64,000 bases of DNA from Clavelina lepadiformis (GCF_947623445.1 NC_135241.1:24678501-24742500); one strand, 5' to 3'. Numbered from the stretch's first letter, positions 1 to 11,770 are shown. Program-made: numbers and translations. Notes: generated by a model not told the origin, from the sequence alone.

Positions 1-1055
1 CACGCTTGTCTCAGCCGACTATTTTCAATGCTTTGCATTGCACGTGCACAGAGAAATACTGACACAGGCAGCGGAGGTAAAATATTTTAACTTATACAAC
101 AATCCGAATCCATGAATGATAGAACTTTTTAAAACGGTTATTTCAAATTTTCAGTGTTTTATAAAATGAATGTTCTATAAAACTTTTTAACTCTCAGGTT
201 TTTATAAAAGTTTTTGTTTCCTCGAGTCTTGGATAAAATGCAAAAACTTTTCTGTTGCGTTTTCTTGGTGCATTCCCTAATGTGGCCGATAAAAGCCGGA
301 TTAAATCTTCAAAGCTTTTTATTGAGCTGCGCAGTACTGAAACGGTTAGAGTTGAAAGGTGCTGAAACGGTCAGAAAATCCCAACGAAACTGGTTTAATG
401 GTTAATTCATCAAAAAATATTAGACAAAACTTCTAAGTCTTGTTTTTTTGCATCATCAAACGCTGACTACAGTAAAACGCTGTAGTTGTCAGCTTATTTC
501 TCATTTGAATTGCTTGAAATATGCCTAAAACAGCCGCGCTTCTGTCTCAAGTACAGACCACTTTTTTCTCACTTTTTGCCACGAATTTTGCGATCTGTTT
601 TGTCACTGAGGCATCTTTCTCGCATTATGAAGTTGCTTTGCTTTTGTTCATTCCTTTTTCCTTAAACACAAATGGATAACTAACTTATGAAAAGAAGATA
701 GTCTTGAAGAGTTTAGTATCCACAAAACTTTGTCATTTAACTTGCGAATCAAATGTTTTGCCTTTGCTTTATCAATATATACGGTTAATAAAAGGGTTAT
801 ATAAGAACCTTATATAAAAGAATAAGGTTATATAAGGCCTTTGCCATATAAGGTTAAATAAAAACTACAAACTTGATGCGACATTCCACAAATTTTTTTT
901 TTAATTTAGGCGTCTTTATCAAGAAAGTATTGTGATTAAAACATGAATTTCTACGCAGTCTAACAATGAATAAGCTAATATACAGCAAGTCAATGAAGAA
1001 GAAAAGTATATCAATATTCAGCTTTGAGAAACGGAAACGTAATAGGACAAATCGC
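1..1055. other. Intergenic, 3' flank of gene a
   Basis: No open frame here looks coding; the short ones lack domain similarity, splice signals or composition bias. The sequence is AT-rich. Positions 785-860 hold short imperfect direct repeats around TTATATAAGG and AATAAA-like motifs. The last ~100 bp are 3' flank of the minus-strand gene a and resemble the 3' flanks of its relatives near 8.46 kb and 29.7 kb. Confidence 0.5.
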
Positions 1056-2070
1056 TCAACAAGTGACGTATTCTATACGCATCGTGATATAATCGCTAAA
1101 ATTCCACACTACAAGTCTGACGTATCTTGCTGTGATTGGTTGGGGAAACAAATTAAGCACGTGGCTGTTTCGATCAGTATTTCCTTTAAAAATCTGTAAA
1201 ACAATAAAAGTTATATGAAGACTGATTGGAAATCCTACCAGATATACTTTACATAATGACGTCATAATACTCACCATATCGTTTCCGTCATCATTCTGAA
1301 TAAATTCCAATTCATCAGGGAAATTCCCGAAGGATATCTTGTATCTGGTCACCCATTGGTTGGCACTGGATCTACCTTGAGTGACGACACCAGTCAGAGT
1401 TGTGTTAACTTTCATGTCAACCTGGATCCAGGCTCCTCGTTTTTCTGTGAAGATGCAAAATTAAAAATAACGTTTTTATCGTTTCACCACATCACGTCAA
1501 ACCCCGTTTGTCTGTGAAACTTTTAAAGGAACAAAAGAGATTTTTTGCCAATAATTTAGAAAAATTTTAAATGTTTTTACTGTTTTCAGAGGAAACATGC
1601 CAGACTCCAGATCCATCCAATCGTCCTCGATGTGCTGCGTAAGACAACGACCACATAGACGATGACGTCATATCAGCATCCTGAACTTTTCCACTTTTAA
1701 TACCAAGTGGACAGACTTCAACTAAAAAGAGACACATAAAGTTGTTTGTAATGTTTTTTGCCTTAGATATAATTGACAAGCATAAAGCAATTTCCATACC
1801 TCTGTTAAGATTGATGAGAAGTTTCAAACGTCTTTGCTCGACTTCGCTCAGATCACAAACACATTGTCCTGGAGGACCGGGATTTCCCCTAGCTCCTTGC
1901 GCGCCAGTAGCACCTTGGGGTCCACGTCGGCCTGGAGGTCCTTGGTGGGTGGTAGACAAAGGACGTTCTGAGGGTTCACGTTGCAAGTTCAAACAGATTT
2001 GTTCACTTTGACCTTGAACGGAAGTGACGAAAACCAGAAAGAATAAAAAGGAAAGAAATTTTACAAACAT
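1056..2070 (-). CDS. Secreted collagen-like / F5/8 type C protein, gene a
   Basis: Four exons on the minus strand: 2070-1800, 1721-1581, 1444-1275, 1193-1056, giving 239 residues. Phases agree across all introns (1, 1, 0). Residues 1 to about 20 are a signal peptide. A short N-terminal segment with one Cys follows, then eight perfect Gly-X-Y triplets (about 44-67) and a Cys-Val-Cys motif. The rest is an F5/8 type C (discoidin) domain: CPLG near its start, an SS..AAH.GRLDG core, WIQVDM, TGVVTQGR, ArYVRL, and a final RIEYVTC. This suggests a secreted, possibly trimeric, glycan- or lipid-binding protein; the ligand is unknown. Unlike genes b, d, e and g it has no extra 57-nt linker exon; exon 1 reads straight into intron 1, ending in an LLINLNRG linker as in gene c. 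A pyrimidine-AG site at 2097-2096 precedes the ATG by 25 nt. Confidence 0.88.
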
Positions 2071-2439
2071 TTCTCTCTTAAACGGTTTCTTGAATCTAAG
2101 AAATATCAAGTCAATTTTGCACCAATGTACAAAAATGAAAACTTTATTTTGCATATTAAATAGATTATTTATCAATTTATAAAACCCACTAATACGTAAA
2201 TGAAAACAAATCAAACGATTAATTATCTGTCAAAAGCAATTTTTGTTCTAAAAATAAAGTTTTATTATAAAGTAAGTATAAATAAAGTTTTATTAAGTAT
2301 TCTGATATCTAGTCTATATGCATATAATTTCTATAAAGACTTGACTGCTTTAAAAACAAACTGCAACAACCAGTAGTTATCACTGACCAAACTGTACTAG
2401 TTTGGTTATTTTTCCAAAATCAGTTCCAACAATCTGAAT

Positions 2440-2660
2440 TTATATACTTAGTTTAGCAAATTTTGTGCCTATATTTGGTCAGGAATTTACCAACCAACTT
2501 TCAAAGGTGACAAAATGCGGAACAAAAATTTGATACGTCACTAACCGTAGTCGAGCAAGGTATGTGGCTTTATATGGTCAGGAATTCACGCAGTACTTCA
2601 AAAATTTAAAAAAAATGCAAATCAAACAAATAATACGTCACTGATGGTTGCTTTCGAAGT
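2440..2660 (-). promoter_or_regulatory. Two copies of recurring upstream module, gene a
   Basis: Read on the minus strand, two copies lie in tandem (about 2642-2560 and 2548-2445). Each starts with TGACGTAT, then a T-rich stretch, then TCCTGACCA(A)ATATA. The same order of blocks is seen upstream of every other gene of this family, which suggests a shared promoter or enhancer. The TGACGTA core resembles a CREB/ATF site. Function is inferred only from repetition and position. Confidence 0.5.
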
Positions 2661-4573
2661 CCAAATAAGTCTTAAAATTCTCGCCATTGCTTGAATGTTG
2701 CAGAGTTGTGGTTTCATGGCTGCAAAATAACTGAAGCTATTAATAGCGATTGCCGCTCTGCGCATGTTTGCTTTCTGTATGGTTTTAAACAATGGTTCTT
2801 AACCTGGGGGGAGTTCCCTCCCAGTGAGGGTGACAAGGGTGAGGATGGGGAATTTGTTATCACCCGAAATTATGAATAGCTTTTTATTTAAAGAAAAGTT
2901 CTGTGTGCATTAAGATTTTTAGCTTTTACAACTTGATTTCTTTTTCTTCTCACATTTTAAACTTTGGAAGTCCTTGTCGGCTTTAACCAAGGCAACGTTG
3001 ACTGCTACGAAAGCTACAGCAATGTCATGAAACAATGCCCATAGTAAAGCACATGATGGCCTGGTTCTCAAGCACTGCAAGTTGGTGATCCCTTTTGGTT
3101 ATCAAGTTTTTAGAGAAAAACCAAGATTGTTTGTTAAATAGCACAATGACTTATAAGATTACCCACTAAAACATTGGCGTCTCAGTGGCCATGTACTCAC
3201 AGCGCAGGAAGCGCCACGTCACGGCACTTATATCTGTCAAGTTTAAATAAATCTTGAGATTGTTATATGACATATAGTCATATAGCAAAGTTCTTATTAT
3301 AGAAAAGTTAGGTGCACTTACACGGTTGAAATTAAAGGAAAATTGATCGCTTTGCTGCATAACTTTCATGCAAATTAAATTCTTCAATTTCAATAAATAT
3401 AAAGCAAAGCAATCGACATCGCTAATCATGCGGACATTGGTCATGTCTGGGTATTAAAACGTTGTGGCTTAGTTTCTTATAAAAAGTTGTTTGTTGCCAG
3501 TTGCTTGCGAAATGCAGCTTAAAAACTATCTCACTATATTTAGTTAGGAATCTGTCCAGGAATTTCGAAGTAAAATCACAGCCCACACAGGTGCAACGTC
3601 ACGCATAGCGGCTTACCAGGTACTTTGCAATTGATTCGCAAAAAATGAAAGTAAAGTTTTCAGTTGCCGCGAAATCGCACGATAGTTTGGTTCCAAATAA
3701 GTATCGACATTCTTCAGAATGCCGGAACACTGATAACTTGTGGCTTGAGCTTCAAGCTAGCTGAGACAATTTACATCAACTTGCCGCTCTGCACAATTTG
3801 CTTTGCAATCTTTGTAGTGAAGCGTTGCGTTTTTAAGCTAATTCTGACTTTAGTTTGCCTGTAATGTCTTGCGATGTTCCTGTCTCGGCTACTTTGTGCG
3901 TTTTCTCTGTTCGTTACGCGGTGTGTGTAGTAACCAGTTCATTTTCTTTTAGCGTTGTAAGGTTGCTTTGATCTTTGTTTGTTCTTTATTTTACAAATGC
4001 GCAACTTTCGCTTAATAAAGCAAACATTTATACGTCATAAAGTAACTCAGTTTATTAAACGTGATTTTGACAATCGATAATTGGACCAAACAAATAACAT
4101 TGTCGAATATTCTTCCCATAATCTGAACTGAACTTATGGTTTCGTTAACCACATGGTTTTACAAATTTAGAAATTCAGATTGCAAGATATGCGTCCAAGT
4201 TCGAAATTAGTTGAATATAATCACAGAAATACCCATGTCTATTCATTATGATGGCGTTTAATTTCCAGCACTGTATTTGCTTTAATGGACACCTGCCATC
4301 TGCCGACTTCTCTTATAAGGCTTCGAGTTATATCGACACAAGAATTTAATGTAAATTAAAATGAAATCTTGCGTTTGCCTCCGCAAATATAACACCATGT
4401 AAGCTGTGGTTTATTAATTTTTGTTTACAATTGCTGGTAAGTTTCAAATACTCGTCATAAATGTAATTTTACCCAGTCTTCTTGTTTAGCAACAAATATA
4501 CAGTCAGGAAATTAAGCGATTAACAATAACACGTTTCAGATATGGATAGTTTCAAATTTTCACGTCACACATT
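2661..4573. other. Intergenic between genes b and a, built of duplicated pieces
   Basis: No gene is seen. Positions 3355-3650 match, inverted, the sequence at about 38690-38965 upstream of gene g, including another upstream module at 3620-3525. Positions 4230-4560 match, inverted, the 3' flank of gene e at about 33300-33560. So this spacer is a patchwork of 5' and 3' flanks of other family members. The short open frames here are chance. Confidence 0.6.
3525..3622 (-). promoter_or_regulatory. Recurring upstream module, distal copy
   Basis: Minus strand: GCGTGACGTTGCACCTGTG, a T-rich stretch, then GATTCCTAACTAAATATAG. It is nearly the same as the distal module of gene g at 38715-38805. Confidence 0.45.
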
Positions 4574-5745
4574 TTAACAAGTCACGTATTCTATACGCAT
4601 TGAAACAAAGTTTTCGAAATCCCACACAACAAGTCTGACGTATCTTGCTGTGATTGATTGAGAAAATATGTTGAGAACGTGACTGTTGTCGTCTGTATTT
4701 CCTTCAAAAATCTGTAAAACAAAAAAAAAACTTTAAAAAAAGTTATTGGAAAATTTATCAGACATACTGTACGTTACATAATGATGTCATAATACTCACC
4801 ATATCGTTTCCGTCATCATCCTGAATAAACTCCATATCATCAGGGAAGTTCCCAAATGATATCTTATATCTGGTCACCCATTGGTTGGTACTGGGTCTTC
4901 CTTGAGTGACGACACCAGTCAGAGTTGTGTTAACTTTCATGTCAACCTGGATCCAGGCTCCTCGTTTGTCTGTGAAAACACGACATAATTACTTTCCACT
5001 TTTTTGTTCTAAATTAGAAGTTTTCCTCGAGATATTCTTACTGTTTGACGATAAAGCAATCCAAACTCCAGATCCATCCAATCGTCCTCGATGAGCTGCA
5101 TAAGACGACGAATATATAGACGATGACGTCATGTCAGCATCCTGAACTTTTCCACTTTTGATTCCAAGAGGACAAATTTCAACTTCAACAAACGAAGGAG
5201 TTTAATTTATTGTTTGCTATGTAATCTTATAACTTTAATGATATGGTATATTCATAAATTTTAAATCTGAAAAACTCAATTCAACTTGTTGTGTTTACCT
5301 CTACCGATATGTTCGATGACATTCCTTATTATCCGTTCAACTCTTTCATACCGACCTTAAGAAGTAATTAAAATTAAAACTTTGTTGAACCAACATTGTT
5401 GAAAAAAAGAAAACGGAAACCACACACTTGTTGAGCGGAAAGTGGTATATTATGACGTCACTTACGAGATGCATCATTAAGGCTTTGGCGAAGTTGCTCG
5501 ACTTCACTCAGATCACAAACACATTGTCCTGGAGGACCGGGATTTCCCCTAGTTCCTTGCGGTCCAGTAGCACCTTGGGGTCCACGACGACCTGGTGGTC
5601 CTTGGTGGGTGACAGGCAAGGGACGTTCCAAGGGTTCACGTTGCAAGTTCAAACAAATTTGTTCACCTTGACCTTGAACGAAAGTGACGAAAACCAGAAA
5701 GGAAAAAACAGAATGAACTCGGATAAAAAGCGCCATCTTCAGCAT
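4574..5745 (-). CDS. Secreted collagen-like / F5/8 type C protein, gene b
   Basis: Five exons: 5745-5466, 5355-5299, 5182-5042, 4969-4800, 4711-4574; 261 residues with phases 1, 1, 1, 0. A second in-frame ATG lies at 5736. Signal peptide about 1-25; collagen triplets about 49-72 (GPPGRRGPQGATGPQGTR and on), Cys-Val-Cys at 75-77. A 57-nt linker exon encodes a charged helix (RYERVERIIRNVIEH), likely a short coiled coil that could set chain number. The F5/8C domain runs from about residue 120 to the C-terminus, ending RIEYVTC. The closest relative in the window is gene g: exon 1, its upstream region to about 6.35 kb and intron 1 match 38.98-39.9 kb in inverted orientation. Its 3' flank instead matches gene e. 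Confidence 0.88.
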
Positions 5746-6119
5746 AAACTAACTGGCTTATGTTGCTAAACATGAAAAGCATCAAGTTTTTTACTTTAAA
5801 ATACCACTATATTACAGGTCTGTTTTGCAAATTAACTGATCTATTTATAAAGTTGAGTTATTACATAAAAAGCTATGCTGATATGTACAACGTATAAATA
5901 TCACCTTTGTGACAATAAAGTTTTTATATTATAAGGCAAAATATAAAAGACTATAAAAACAACAACTCAAAGCGACCATCTGTTAAATAGATTCTATGCT
6001 AAAAACAGCAGATTTTTAAAACTTAGCCTAGATTTTAGCTTCAATATCGTTTTAGGATTTCTATAAAATAGTCAGCCTAGCTGTAATCGCTCTTTGTTCT
6101 GAACAATTTCTTTCAGTCC

Positions 6120-6245
6120 ACCTGGTTATAAAGACACTACTTAGCAAAGTATGTGTCTAAATTTGGTCATGAGTTTGCTGAAAGAGTTTTAAGATTAGAA
6201 AAAATGCAGCTTACATAACTGTTACGTCATTGACAAACGCCTTTT
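6120..6245 (-). promoter_or_regulatory. Recurring upstream module, gene b
   Basis: Minus strand: CAATGACGTAACAGTTATGT, a TTTTTTCTAA block, CTCATGACCAAATTTAGAC, then a TTTATAACCAG block. It lies about 400 bp before the gene b ATG, the same distance as in genes d, e and g. It may hold the core promoter of a short 5' leader exon. Confidence 0.5.
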
Positions 6246-6365
6246 AAGTCCGAATATGTCGAAGTTTCTGAAATTTATCGAATATCAAAGAGTTGTTGTT
6301 TGTCGTCTTAAAATTAACCTGATGCAGATTTGTTATTCTGCTTGAATTTAAAAATGATTTATAAG

Positions 6366-7233
6366 TAGGGCCCGCAAAAGTCAATAAAGTCAAAATTTTT
6401 TAAGGACCTCGTCTGACCACAAATCAAAGAATAAAGTTGTTTTCAGCACCTAGGGGATTGTTACTAAGAAGTTTATAGGTCAAAATAAAGTCAAAATTTT
6501 CAATAAAGTCAAAATTTTCAATAAAGTCAAAATTTGTCAAAATATGGCTTTTGATAAAGTTTTTGTGTTTCTTGAGAGTAATTTTTGTAAAAATCCTCGA
6601 GGAAGCATTGTGAATCAGGAACTGCGACACAATGAAACCATATTAACCCATATCAACAGGAAATAAGTCACAATGCCCACTTCGATCAGCAGTAACTTTT
6701 ATCGCAAATTTTCCATTGTTTATTCATTGTTGCGTATTTAAATAATTCTTATAAAACACTTCCTCTTCATAAACGTGGTCTTTTCGAAGATCAACAATTT
6801 GGATTTTAGGAATAGCCTACTGACATTCTGTAATAGGCTACAAAAATGCCTAAGCAAGCTAAATCGTCTTCAGCAAAAGTTAGACAGATTTGTCGAGATT
6901 TTTCTGATTAATTGTTTAATTTGCTGTTTTTTAGAATTTACCATGCGGAGAAAATCGAGGCAAAGTGCCCTTTTCACAAGGACAAAATAACACAAGCTAC
7001 CTAAATCTATCGCCAAAAAACACGACGCACTTTTTATAATCCATAAAACACCTTGACTTTTCGACAAAATATTACGTTTGGGTCTGAAATCGACAAAATA
7101 TTATGTTTGGGTAACTGGAGAGGGAACTGTGGCCTCTACAAATAAGCAATTTCGTTAGGTCAAAATAAAGTCAAAATTTGATAAAAATAAAGTCAAAAAA
7201 AAATTTTTTTAGGTCAAAATAAAAATGGCCCTA
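6366..7233 (+). mobile_element. Non-autonomous hAT element, copy 1
   Basis: The element is 868 bp, begins TAGGGCCCGC and ends GGCCCTA. A perfect 8-bp target duplication, TTTATAAG, flanks it at 6358-6365 and 7234-7241; 8 bp is the hAT hallmark. Both ends carry subterminal repeats of AATAAAGTCAAAATTTT type on opposite strands. An internal open frame at 6845 starts MPKQAKSS and is cut short because the zinc-finger part present in copy 2 is deleted. The matching gene g flank near 39.0 kb has no insert, so it serves as an empty site. Confidence 0.9.
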
Positions 7234-7241
7234 TTTATAAG

Positions 7242-8211
7242 ACATTTTAGGAAAAATATTAAACCATTTTTTTATTTAATAAGTATGAAGCTAAAAATAT
7301 GTACACTATGTAGTGATCTTGTCATAATTTACGATAAAACTAAACATTTTTTAAATGATGTTTATTTTCACAGCAGTTGAATGAAATTGTTTGCTGCTGA
7401 TTGTCGACTCGCACAAATTTGTTCCAACATTGCTCCTACTACTTGTAAATTTAGAAGAAATCAGTTCCTACGTCATTAATAATCGCATTTCCAACGAAAT
7501 AATGTTGAATATTTGTGGTTTTAAGTTGCTTCAGGCTGTTTGCAGCGAGTCTGTACGTTTTACAGAATATTCTATGATATTATGACTTGTTTATAATTCA
7601 AGAGAGCTTGTTTCATAAGCTGATGAAATGTAACTGGTATTTTCTCAAATAAGACAACAGCTTTAAAGCTTCTTAACGTTAAATACAGATCTTCTTGAAA
7701 TTGAAAATAAAATTTTTAAAATACCTCATTTGCATGCGCTTTGAAACATTATCGAGGAGCAATGGTAAGCAAGGAAACGTTGGTTAACCTGACGCTTGCG
7801 TGAGGCATATTAGCGTATCAAGTTGTTTGAACGTTAATTAAATAACAGCAAATGCATTGAAGGAAATTTATTGGTAATATCACGTCGAGTCAGGTCACAC
7901 AAAAAACGTTTTCGTTATCAAGAAATCTTCCAGTGTTCACAAAACTGTTCCATTTATAGCTACACCGTACCCTTATGTGGATAAACAAGGCTTGGTTTTC
8001 AATTGCATTTTATAAACCTTAACACGCCATATACGACAGTTGTAGAAGGAAAACACACACAGGAGGTTTCATCTCACGCTTGGGGACATTCCAAGCTATA
8101 TTGATATTGCCAATGTTCGCAGGACTTGCGGTTAATTGTTCGCTCAGCATGTTTGCTCAGGGAATTTCCGATCTGTAAAGTCTTGTGTTGCAAACGTAAA
8201 AACTATTTCAA
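7242..8211. other. Intergenic with an inverted copy of the upstream module
   Basis: No gene is seen. Positions 7384-7486 read on the minus strand as a distal upstream module: AATGACGTAGGAACTG, a TTCTTCTAAATTT block, GTTGGAACAAATTTG, then the GAGTCGACAATCAGCAGCAA tail shared with 9990-10025 and 31190-31215. The rest is AT-rich with no recognisable content. Confidence 0.45.
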
Positions 8212-8542
8212 GTCGATTCATTACATTGGTGCTATTTGATGATGCTATTTGCTTCGGTGAACATCTACCGTCTGCTGACACCTTATAATGGGACATTTGC
8301 GATATTTTTAGACAAGATCATAAACTCATAATGCAATGAAATGCTTACGTATACATGTCACTGTATGTGTATTACAAAGTGCATTAAATCTTGAACTTTT
8401 GCAAGTAATTGTAAATTTAAAATGTTTATCAGAATTGACAAGGACGTTATGTCAATAAGCTAATATACAACACGGAAAGGAAAGAACCAGTTGATAACAA
8501 ATTTAAGTTATGAACCATTGCAAATTTTTACATGATACGTTA

Positions 8543-8690
8543 TTACAAGTGATGTATTCCATGCGCTTGGAAATATGTGAGTTGCAACTTTACAACATAC
8601 GTCTGACGTATCTTGCTGTGATTGCGTAAGAAAAAACTTTGAGCACGTTACTGTTATTATTAGCATTTGCTCCAAAAATTTGTAAAATAA
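8543..8690 (-). pseudogene. Relic of a last F5/8C exon
   Basis: On the minus strand this matches exon 4 of the collagen/F5/8C genes: an AATTTTTGGAGCAAATGCT start, then AGTAACGTGCTCAA, AATCACAGCAAGATACGTCAG and GCATGGAATACATCACTTGT. The acceptor has become ACAA, the frame is disrupted, and the normal TGT-TAA end is altered. No other exons are nearby. A matching relic lies in the duplicated copy at 29788-29931. Confidence 0.7.
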
Positions 8691-9914
8691 TAAAAGTAAT
8701 GCTTAAAAATTTTTCTGCTTTATACATTTTGCAATGACGTCGTATGCACACACAGTACGTTGGTCCCTTCACACGTTTTAAACAAACTTCAGTTCGGCGG
8801 GAATGTCCGTGTTTGACCATTTGGCGAAAGACATTAACAAACAAATGTAATTTCGGGAATCGCTTTTTTCTTAACAAACTAAAATATGACGACGTGGCAA
8901 GATCCTGCTTCAGGCTCTTTGCTCATCACTACCATTAACGTTTTGGGACGAATTGAAACGCGAATACATTCATTTTCTTTACGTCAGATTAATATCCTGG
9001 GAATGAAACGACGAGTGCCAAATGCCAAGCAATGAGAAATATTATCATAAAGTTACGAATAAAAATACGGAATTCAAGAATACATTATATGAAAAAAAAT
9101 AATTAACGAAAGACTTTAAATTAAGCTGAAAAACGAAAACTAAAGGTAAAAATGTCCAATGGTTTTGAGCTTGCCAACACAAGGTTTATATAAAGTTAAA
9201 CATTATGTACGGCTGTACAGTAATAGAAGTCGTCTTGTTTAAACAATATTCAATTCTAATATTCAACAGTGTTAGAATTACGTCAACAATCGTGGTGTAA
9301 TTTTGCAAGTAACAGAACTTCATCCAAGAGAAAGGAAATACGCGCAGATCTACCCGAGGCAGGATCATAGCAGAACAGTAAGTTGCTGTAAAATGCCTGA
9401 CTTATTGTGTAACCACAAACTACGATAAACGAAATGAGCTTTTGAAATAGTCTTGAATAGTTACCATCCTAATTGGTCGCTTTGCATAGATAAGATGAGA
9501 GTAGCAACCTTGATATTGCACAGACGATATTTTGTTCTGATCTTGACGTATTGTTTGCTCATAATGCGAGTGTAACCTACACAGTATAACGCATGATTCC
9601 GAGAAACAGTAAAGATTTAGTTTCCAAATCAAGCAAAATTAACCTGATGCAAAATTCGATAGTTCAACCAAATTTGAAGAAGATTTACCTTTGAAGTTCT
9701 TATTGATATTGATGATATTGATATGATATTATTGATATTGATATTTTATTGTTGTAGATTTCACAATTAAAGAAGATCTTTCACTTCATAATATCATGGA
9801 ATCTTTGGTTGAGATTATAAAGCAAATTCTGCAAAGCATCAACTTGCTACAAACAGCCAAAAGTAGCTTAAAAGCACAAATGCTTAAAATGCTTTCGATA
9901 TAGAAACAAATTAT

Positions 9915-10020
9915 CGATGACGTAGGTAGCACCTGAGGTGTTTTTGTTCTAAGCTTACTAGTATTGGAGCAATATCTTGCCAAATTTGGCCGCATATTGT
10001 TGCGAGTCGACAATCAGCAG
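9915..10020 (+). promoter_or_regulatory. Recurring upstream module, distal copy of gene c
   Basis: Blocks in order: CGATGACGTAGGTAGCACC, TTTTTGTTCTAA, CTTGCCAAATTTGGCCGCAT, then the GAGTCGACAATCAGCAGCAA tail. Homologous to 31100-31210 and 16862-16965. Confidence 0.45.
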
Positions 10021-10394
10021 CAAACAATCTCATTCGACTGCCATGAAAATATAATCGCTTGACATTCACCAGCATTCCAATTGACACCTCACGTAACCAG
10101 TCACATTAAAAATAAAAAGAATGTATCAAAAAATACAAAAGAAAAACCTAGTTTGGCTTAACAACGCCATGTATTTTGTAATTTAAAACGATACCAGAAG
10201 TGGGTATCGTGTTTACAGCAGCATCGTGGGGGCATTTCCATATAAATGAAAAAGCTGATCTTAAAAGTCGCATAAACACTCAGTGCATAACAACACTTCA
10301 CTGCAGACTGAGCAAGGTATGTAAGACCACAAACCACAACTCATCACTATTTAAGTAATCTGAACAAATCTTTGACTTATTTGGACTTTTAAGA

Positions 10395-10530
10395 TGACCG
10401 TTAGTGACGTAGCACCTGTTTGTGCTGCTTTTTCTAATTTGAAAAGTCACTCAGCAAATTCCTGACCAAATTTAGCCACATAGTTTGCCAGCTTACGTCT
10501 TTATAACCAGCAAGGCTGTAGGATTTGTTC
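10395..10530 (+). promoter_or_regulatory. Recurring upstream module, proximal copy of gene c
   Basis: AGTGACGTAGCACCTG, CTTTTTCTAATTTG, TTCCTGACCAAATTTAGCC, then TCTTTATAACCAG. In genes d, e and g this block lies about 400 bp before the ATG. Here the hAT insertion at 10675 pushes it almost 3 kb away from the gene c ATG. Confidence 0.5.
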
Positions 10531-10952
10531 CAGATTAAAGATCTTATGCGACTATATAGGTCGGTGATTTTAGAGAAATCCTGTAGCTGCTGATAAGTTT
10601 ACTTACAAGCTAGACTTCAAGAGAAAGCTGTTTATGAAATAACTTTTCAGAAAAAGGTCGCTATGTGTTATCGCTAGGACCATTTTTATTTTGACCTAAA
10701 AAAATTTTTTTTTGACTTTATTTTTATCAAATTTTGACTTTATTTTGACCTAACGAAATTGCTTATTTGTAGAGGCCACAGTTCTTCCTCCAGTTACCCA
10801 AACATAATATTTTGTCGATTTCAGACCCAAACGTAATATTTTGTCGAAAAGTCAAGGTGTTTTATGGATTATAAAAAGTGTGTCGTGTTTTTTGGCGATA
10901 GATTTAGGTAGCTTGTGTTATTTTGTCCTTGTGAAAAGGGGGTTTGGTGACA

Positions 10953-11110
10953 GTTAATCACGCGACACTTAATCACGCGACACATAATCACCGACACATA
11001 ATCACTAGGACATTTAATCACGCGACATTTAATCACGCGACACATAATCACTAGGACATTTAATCACGCGACACATAATCACTAGGACATTTAATCACGC
11101 GACATTTAAT
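10953..11110 (+). repeat. Subterminal minisatellite, left end of the MULE
   Basis: Tandem units of roughly 14-19 bp built from TTAATCACGCGACA and ATAATCACTAGGACAT variants. An array of the same units in reverse complement fills 12335-12520, so the two ends can pair over more than 150 bp. Confidence 0.85.
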
Positions 11111-11468
11111 TGTCACGGACTTTGTTCCCACATGTTGTTACTTATCATCGTATTTTCGTTTGAAGCGAGCGTTTTTACCAATCAGCACCGTGTACGCGTT
11201 TGTTGAACTATTTTAATCACGTGTTTTGGCACCTTGGTTGTATATAAAGATTGTGCGATTTTAGTAGTGGAGAGTCTGAGTCGGCGTCTGGCTGAGACCA
11301 ATAAAATGTAGCTTTTCGAGGATCGTCGGTTTGGTTTATTAGCGTGATAACGCTACTCAGTTTCACAGTGGAAAGTGACTCACAGTTATTGGTGTCGCGG
11401 TTCACCGTAAGCGTGAAATTAAAACCTGGCTAACTGAGCGAGAAAATAATCGTTACATAATCACACAT

Positions 11469-11753
11469 TTACAATATTTTTTTACATTTACAATTTACAG
11501 CAATGTTATGCATAGGAAATGTAAGCAACTGCACTTCGGTTGTTATACGAGCCTGGCACCGACTTTTCTGGTAGAGTTTGCAACGCCACTGAATCGTTCC
11601 GTTTGCGTACTCACGGTGTTTGACAAACTCGTACTGTTTGTGCAGCACCGATTGATTCCCTTTCGATGTTAAGCTAAACTGCACTGTCTTATTAGTCATA
11701 GTAGCCCTAATGTCCGTTCGCCCCGACATTTCTGGTAGAGTTTGCCACGCCAC
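11469..11753 (-). CDS. FLYWCH-type zinc-finger fragment of the MULE
   Basis: A 94-codon open frame on the minus strand, internal to the MULE. The segment QFSLTSKGNQSVLHKQYEF, then WRCKLYQKSRCQARI, matches the FLYWCH pattern (F..S.KG...L...Y.F, WRC, C.ARI). The usual terminal His-X-His appears only as MHN, so the metal site may be imperfect. No DDE transposase is joined to it. The neighbouring frames at 11696-11974 come from two ~110-bp tandem repeats (starting about 11771 and 11882) and are not real genes. Confidence 0.5.
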   Translation of the reverse strand: MAWQTLPEMSGRTDIRATMTNKTVQFSLTSKGNQSVLHKQYEFVKHREYANGTIQWRCKLYQKSRCQARITTEVQLLTFPMHNIAVNCKCKKIL

Positions 11754-11770
11754 TGAATCGTTCCGTTTTT

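Larger units (their letters stand above)
8212..10674 (+). repeat. Direct segmental duplication, copy 1 (5' flank of gene c)
   Basis: From about 8212 the sequence matches 29449 onward in the same orientation, through the upstream modules and into exon 1 of genes c and e. After removing the hAT insert, the two copies have almost the same length (about 2.67 and 2.62 kb to the ATG). Copy 1 carries a GATATT-rich microsatellite at about 9705-9750 that copy 2 lacks. Confidence 0.85.

Noticed and set aside
205-405. Short frame with a hydrophobic start
   Set aside because: No ATG at its beginning, no homology and no supporting signals.
1742-2011. Proline-rich plus-strand frame over gene a (and its like over genes b, c, d, e, g)
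   Set aside because: Antisense of the Gly-X-Y triplets gives proline-rich frames by chance.
11110-11400. Possible old LTR inside the MULE (TATA-like and AATAAA motifs, TGTCACGG start)
   Set aside because: No clear end, no partner LTR and no flanking target repeat seen; treated as MULE interior.
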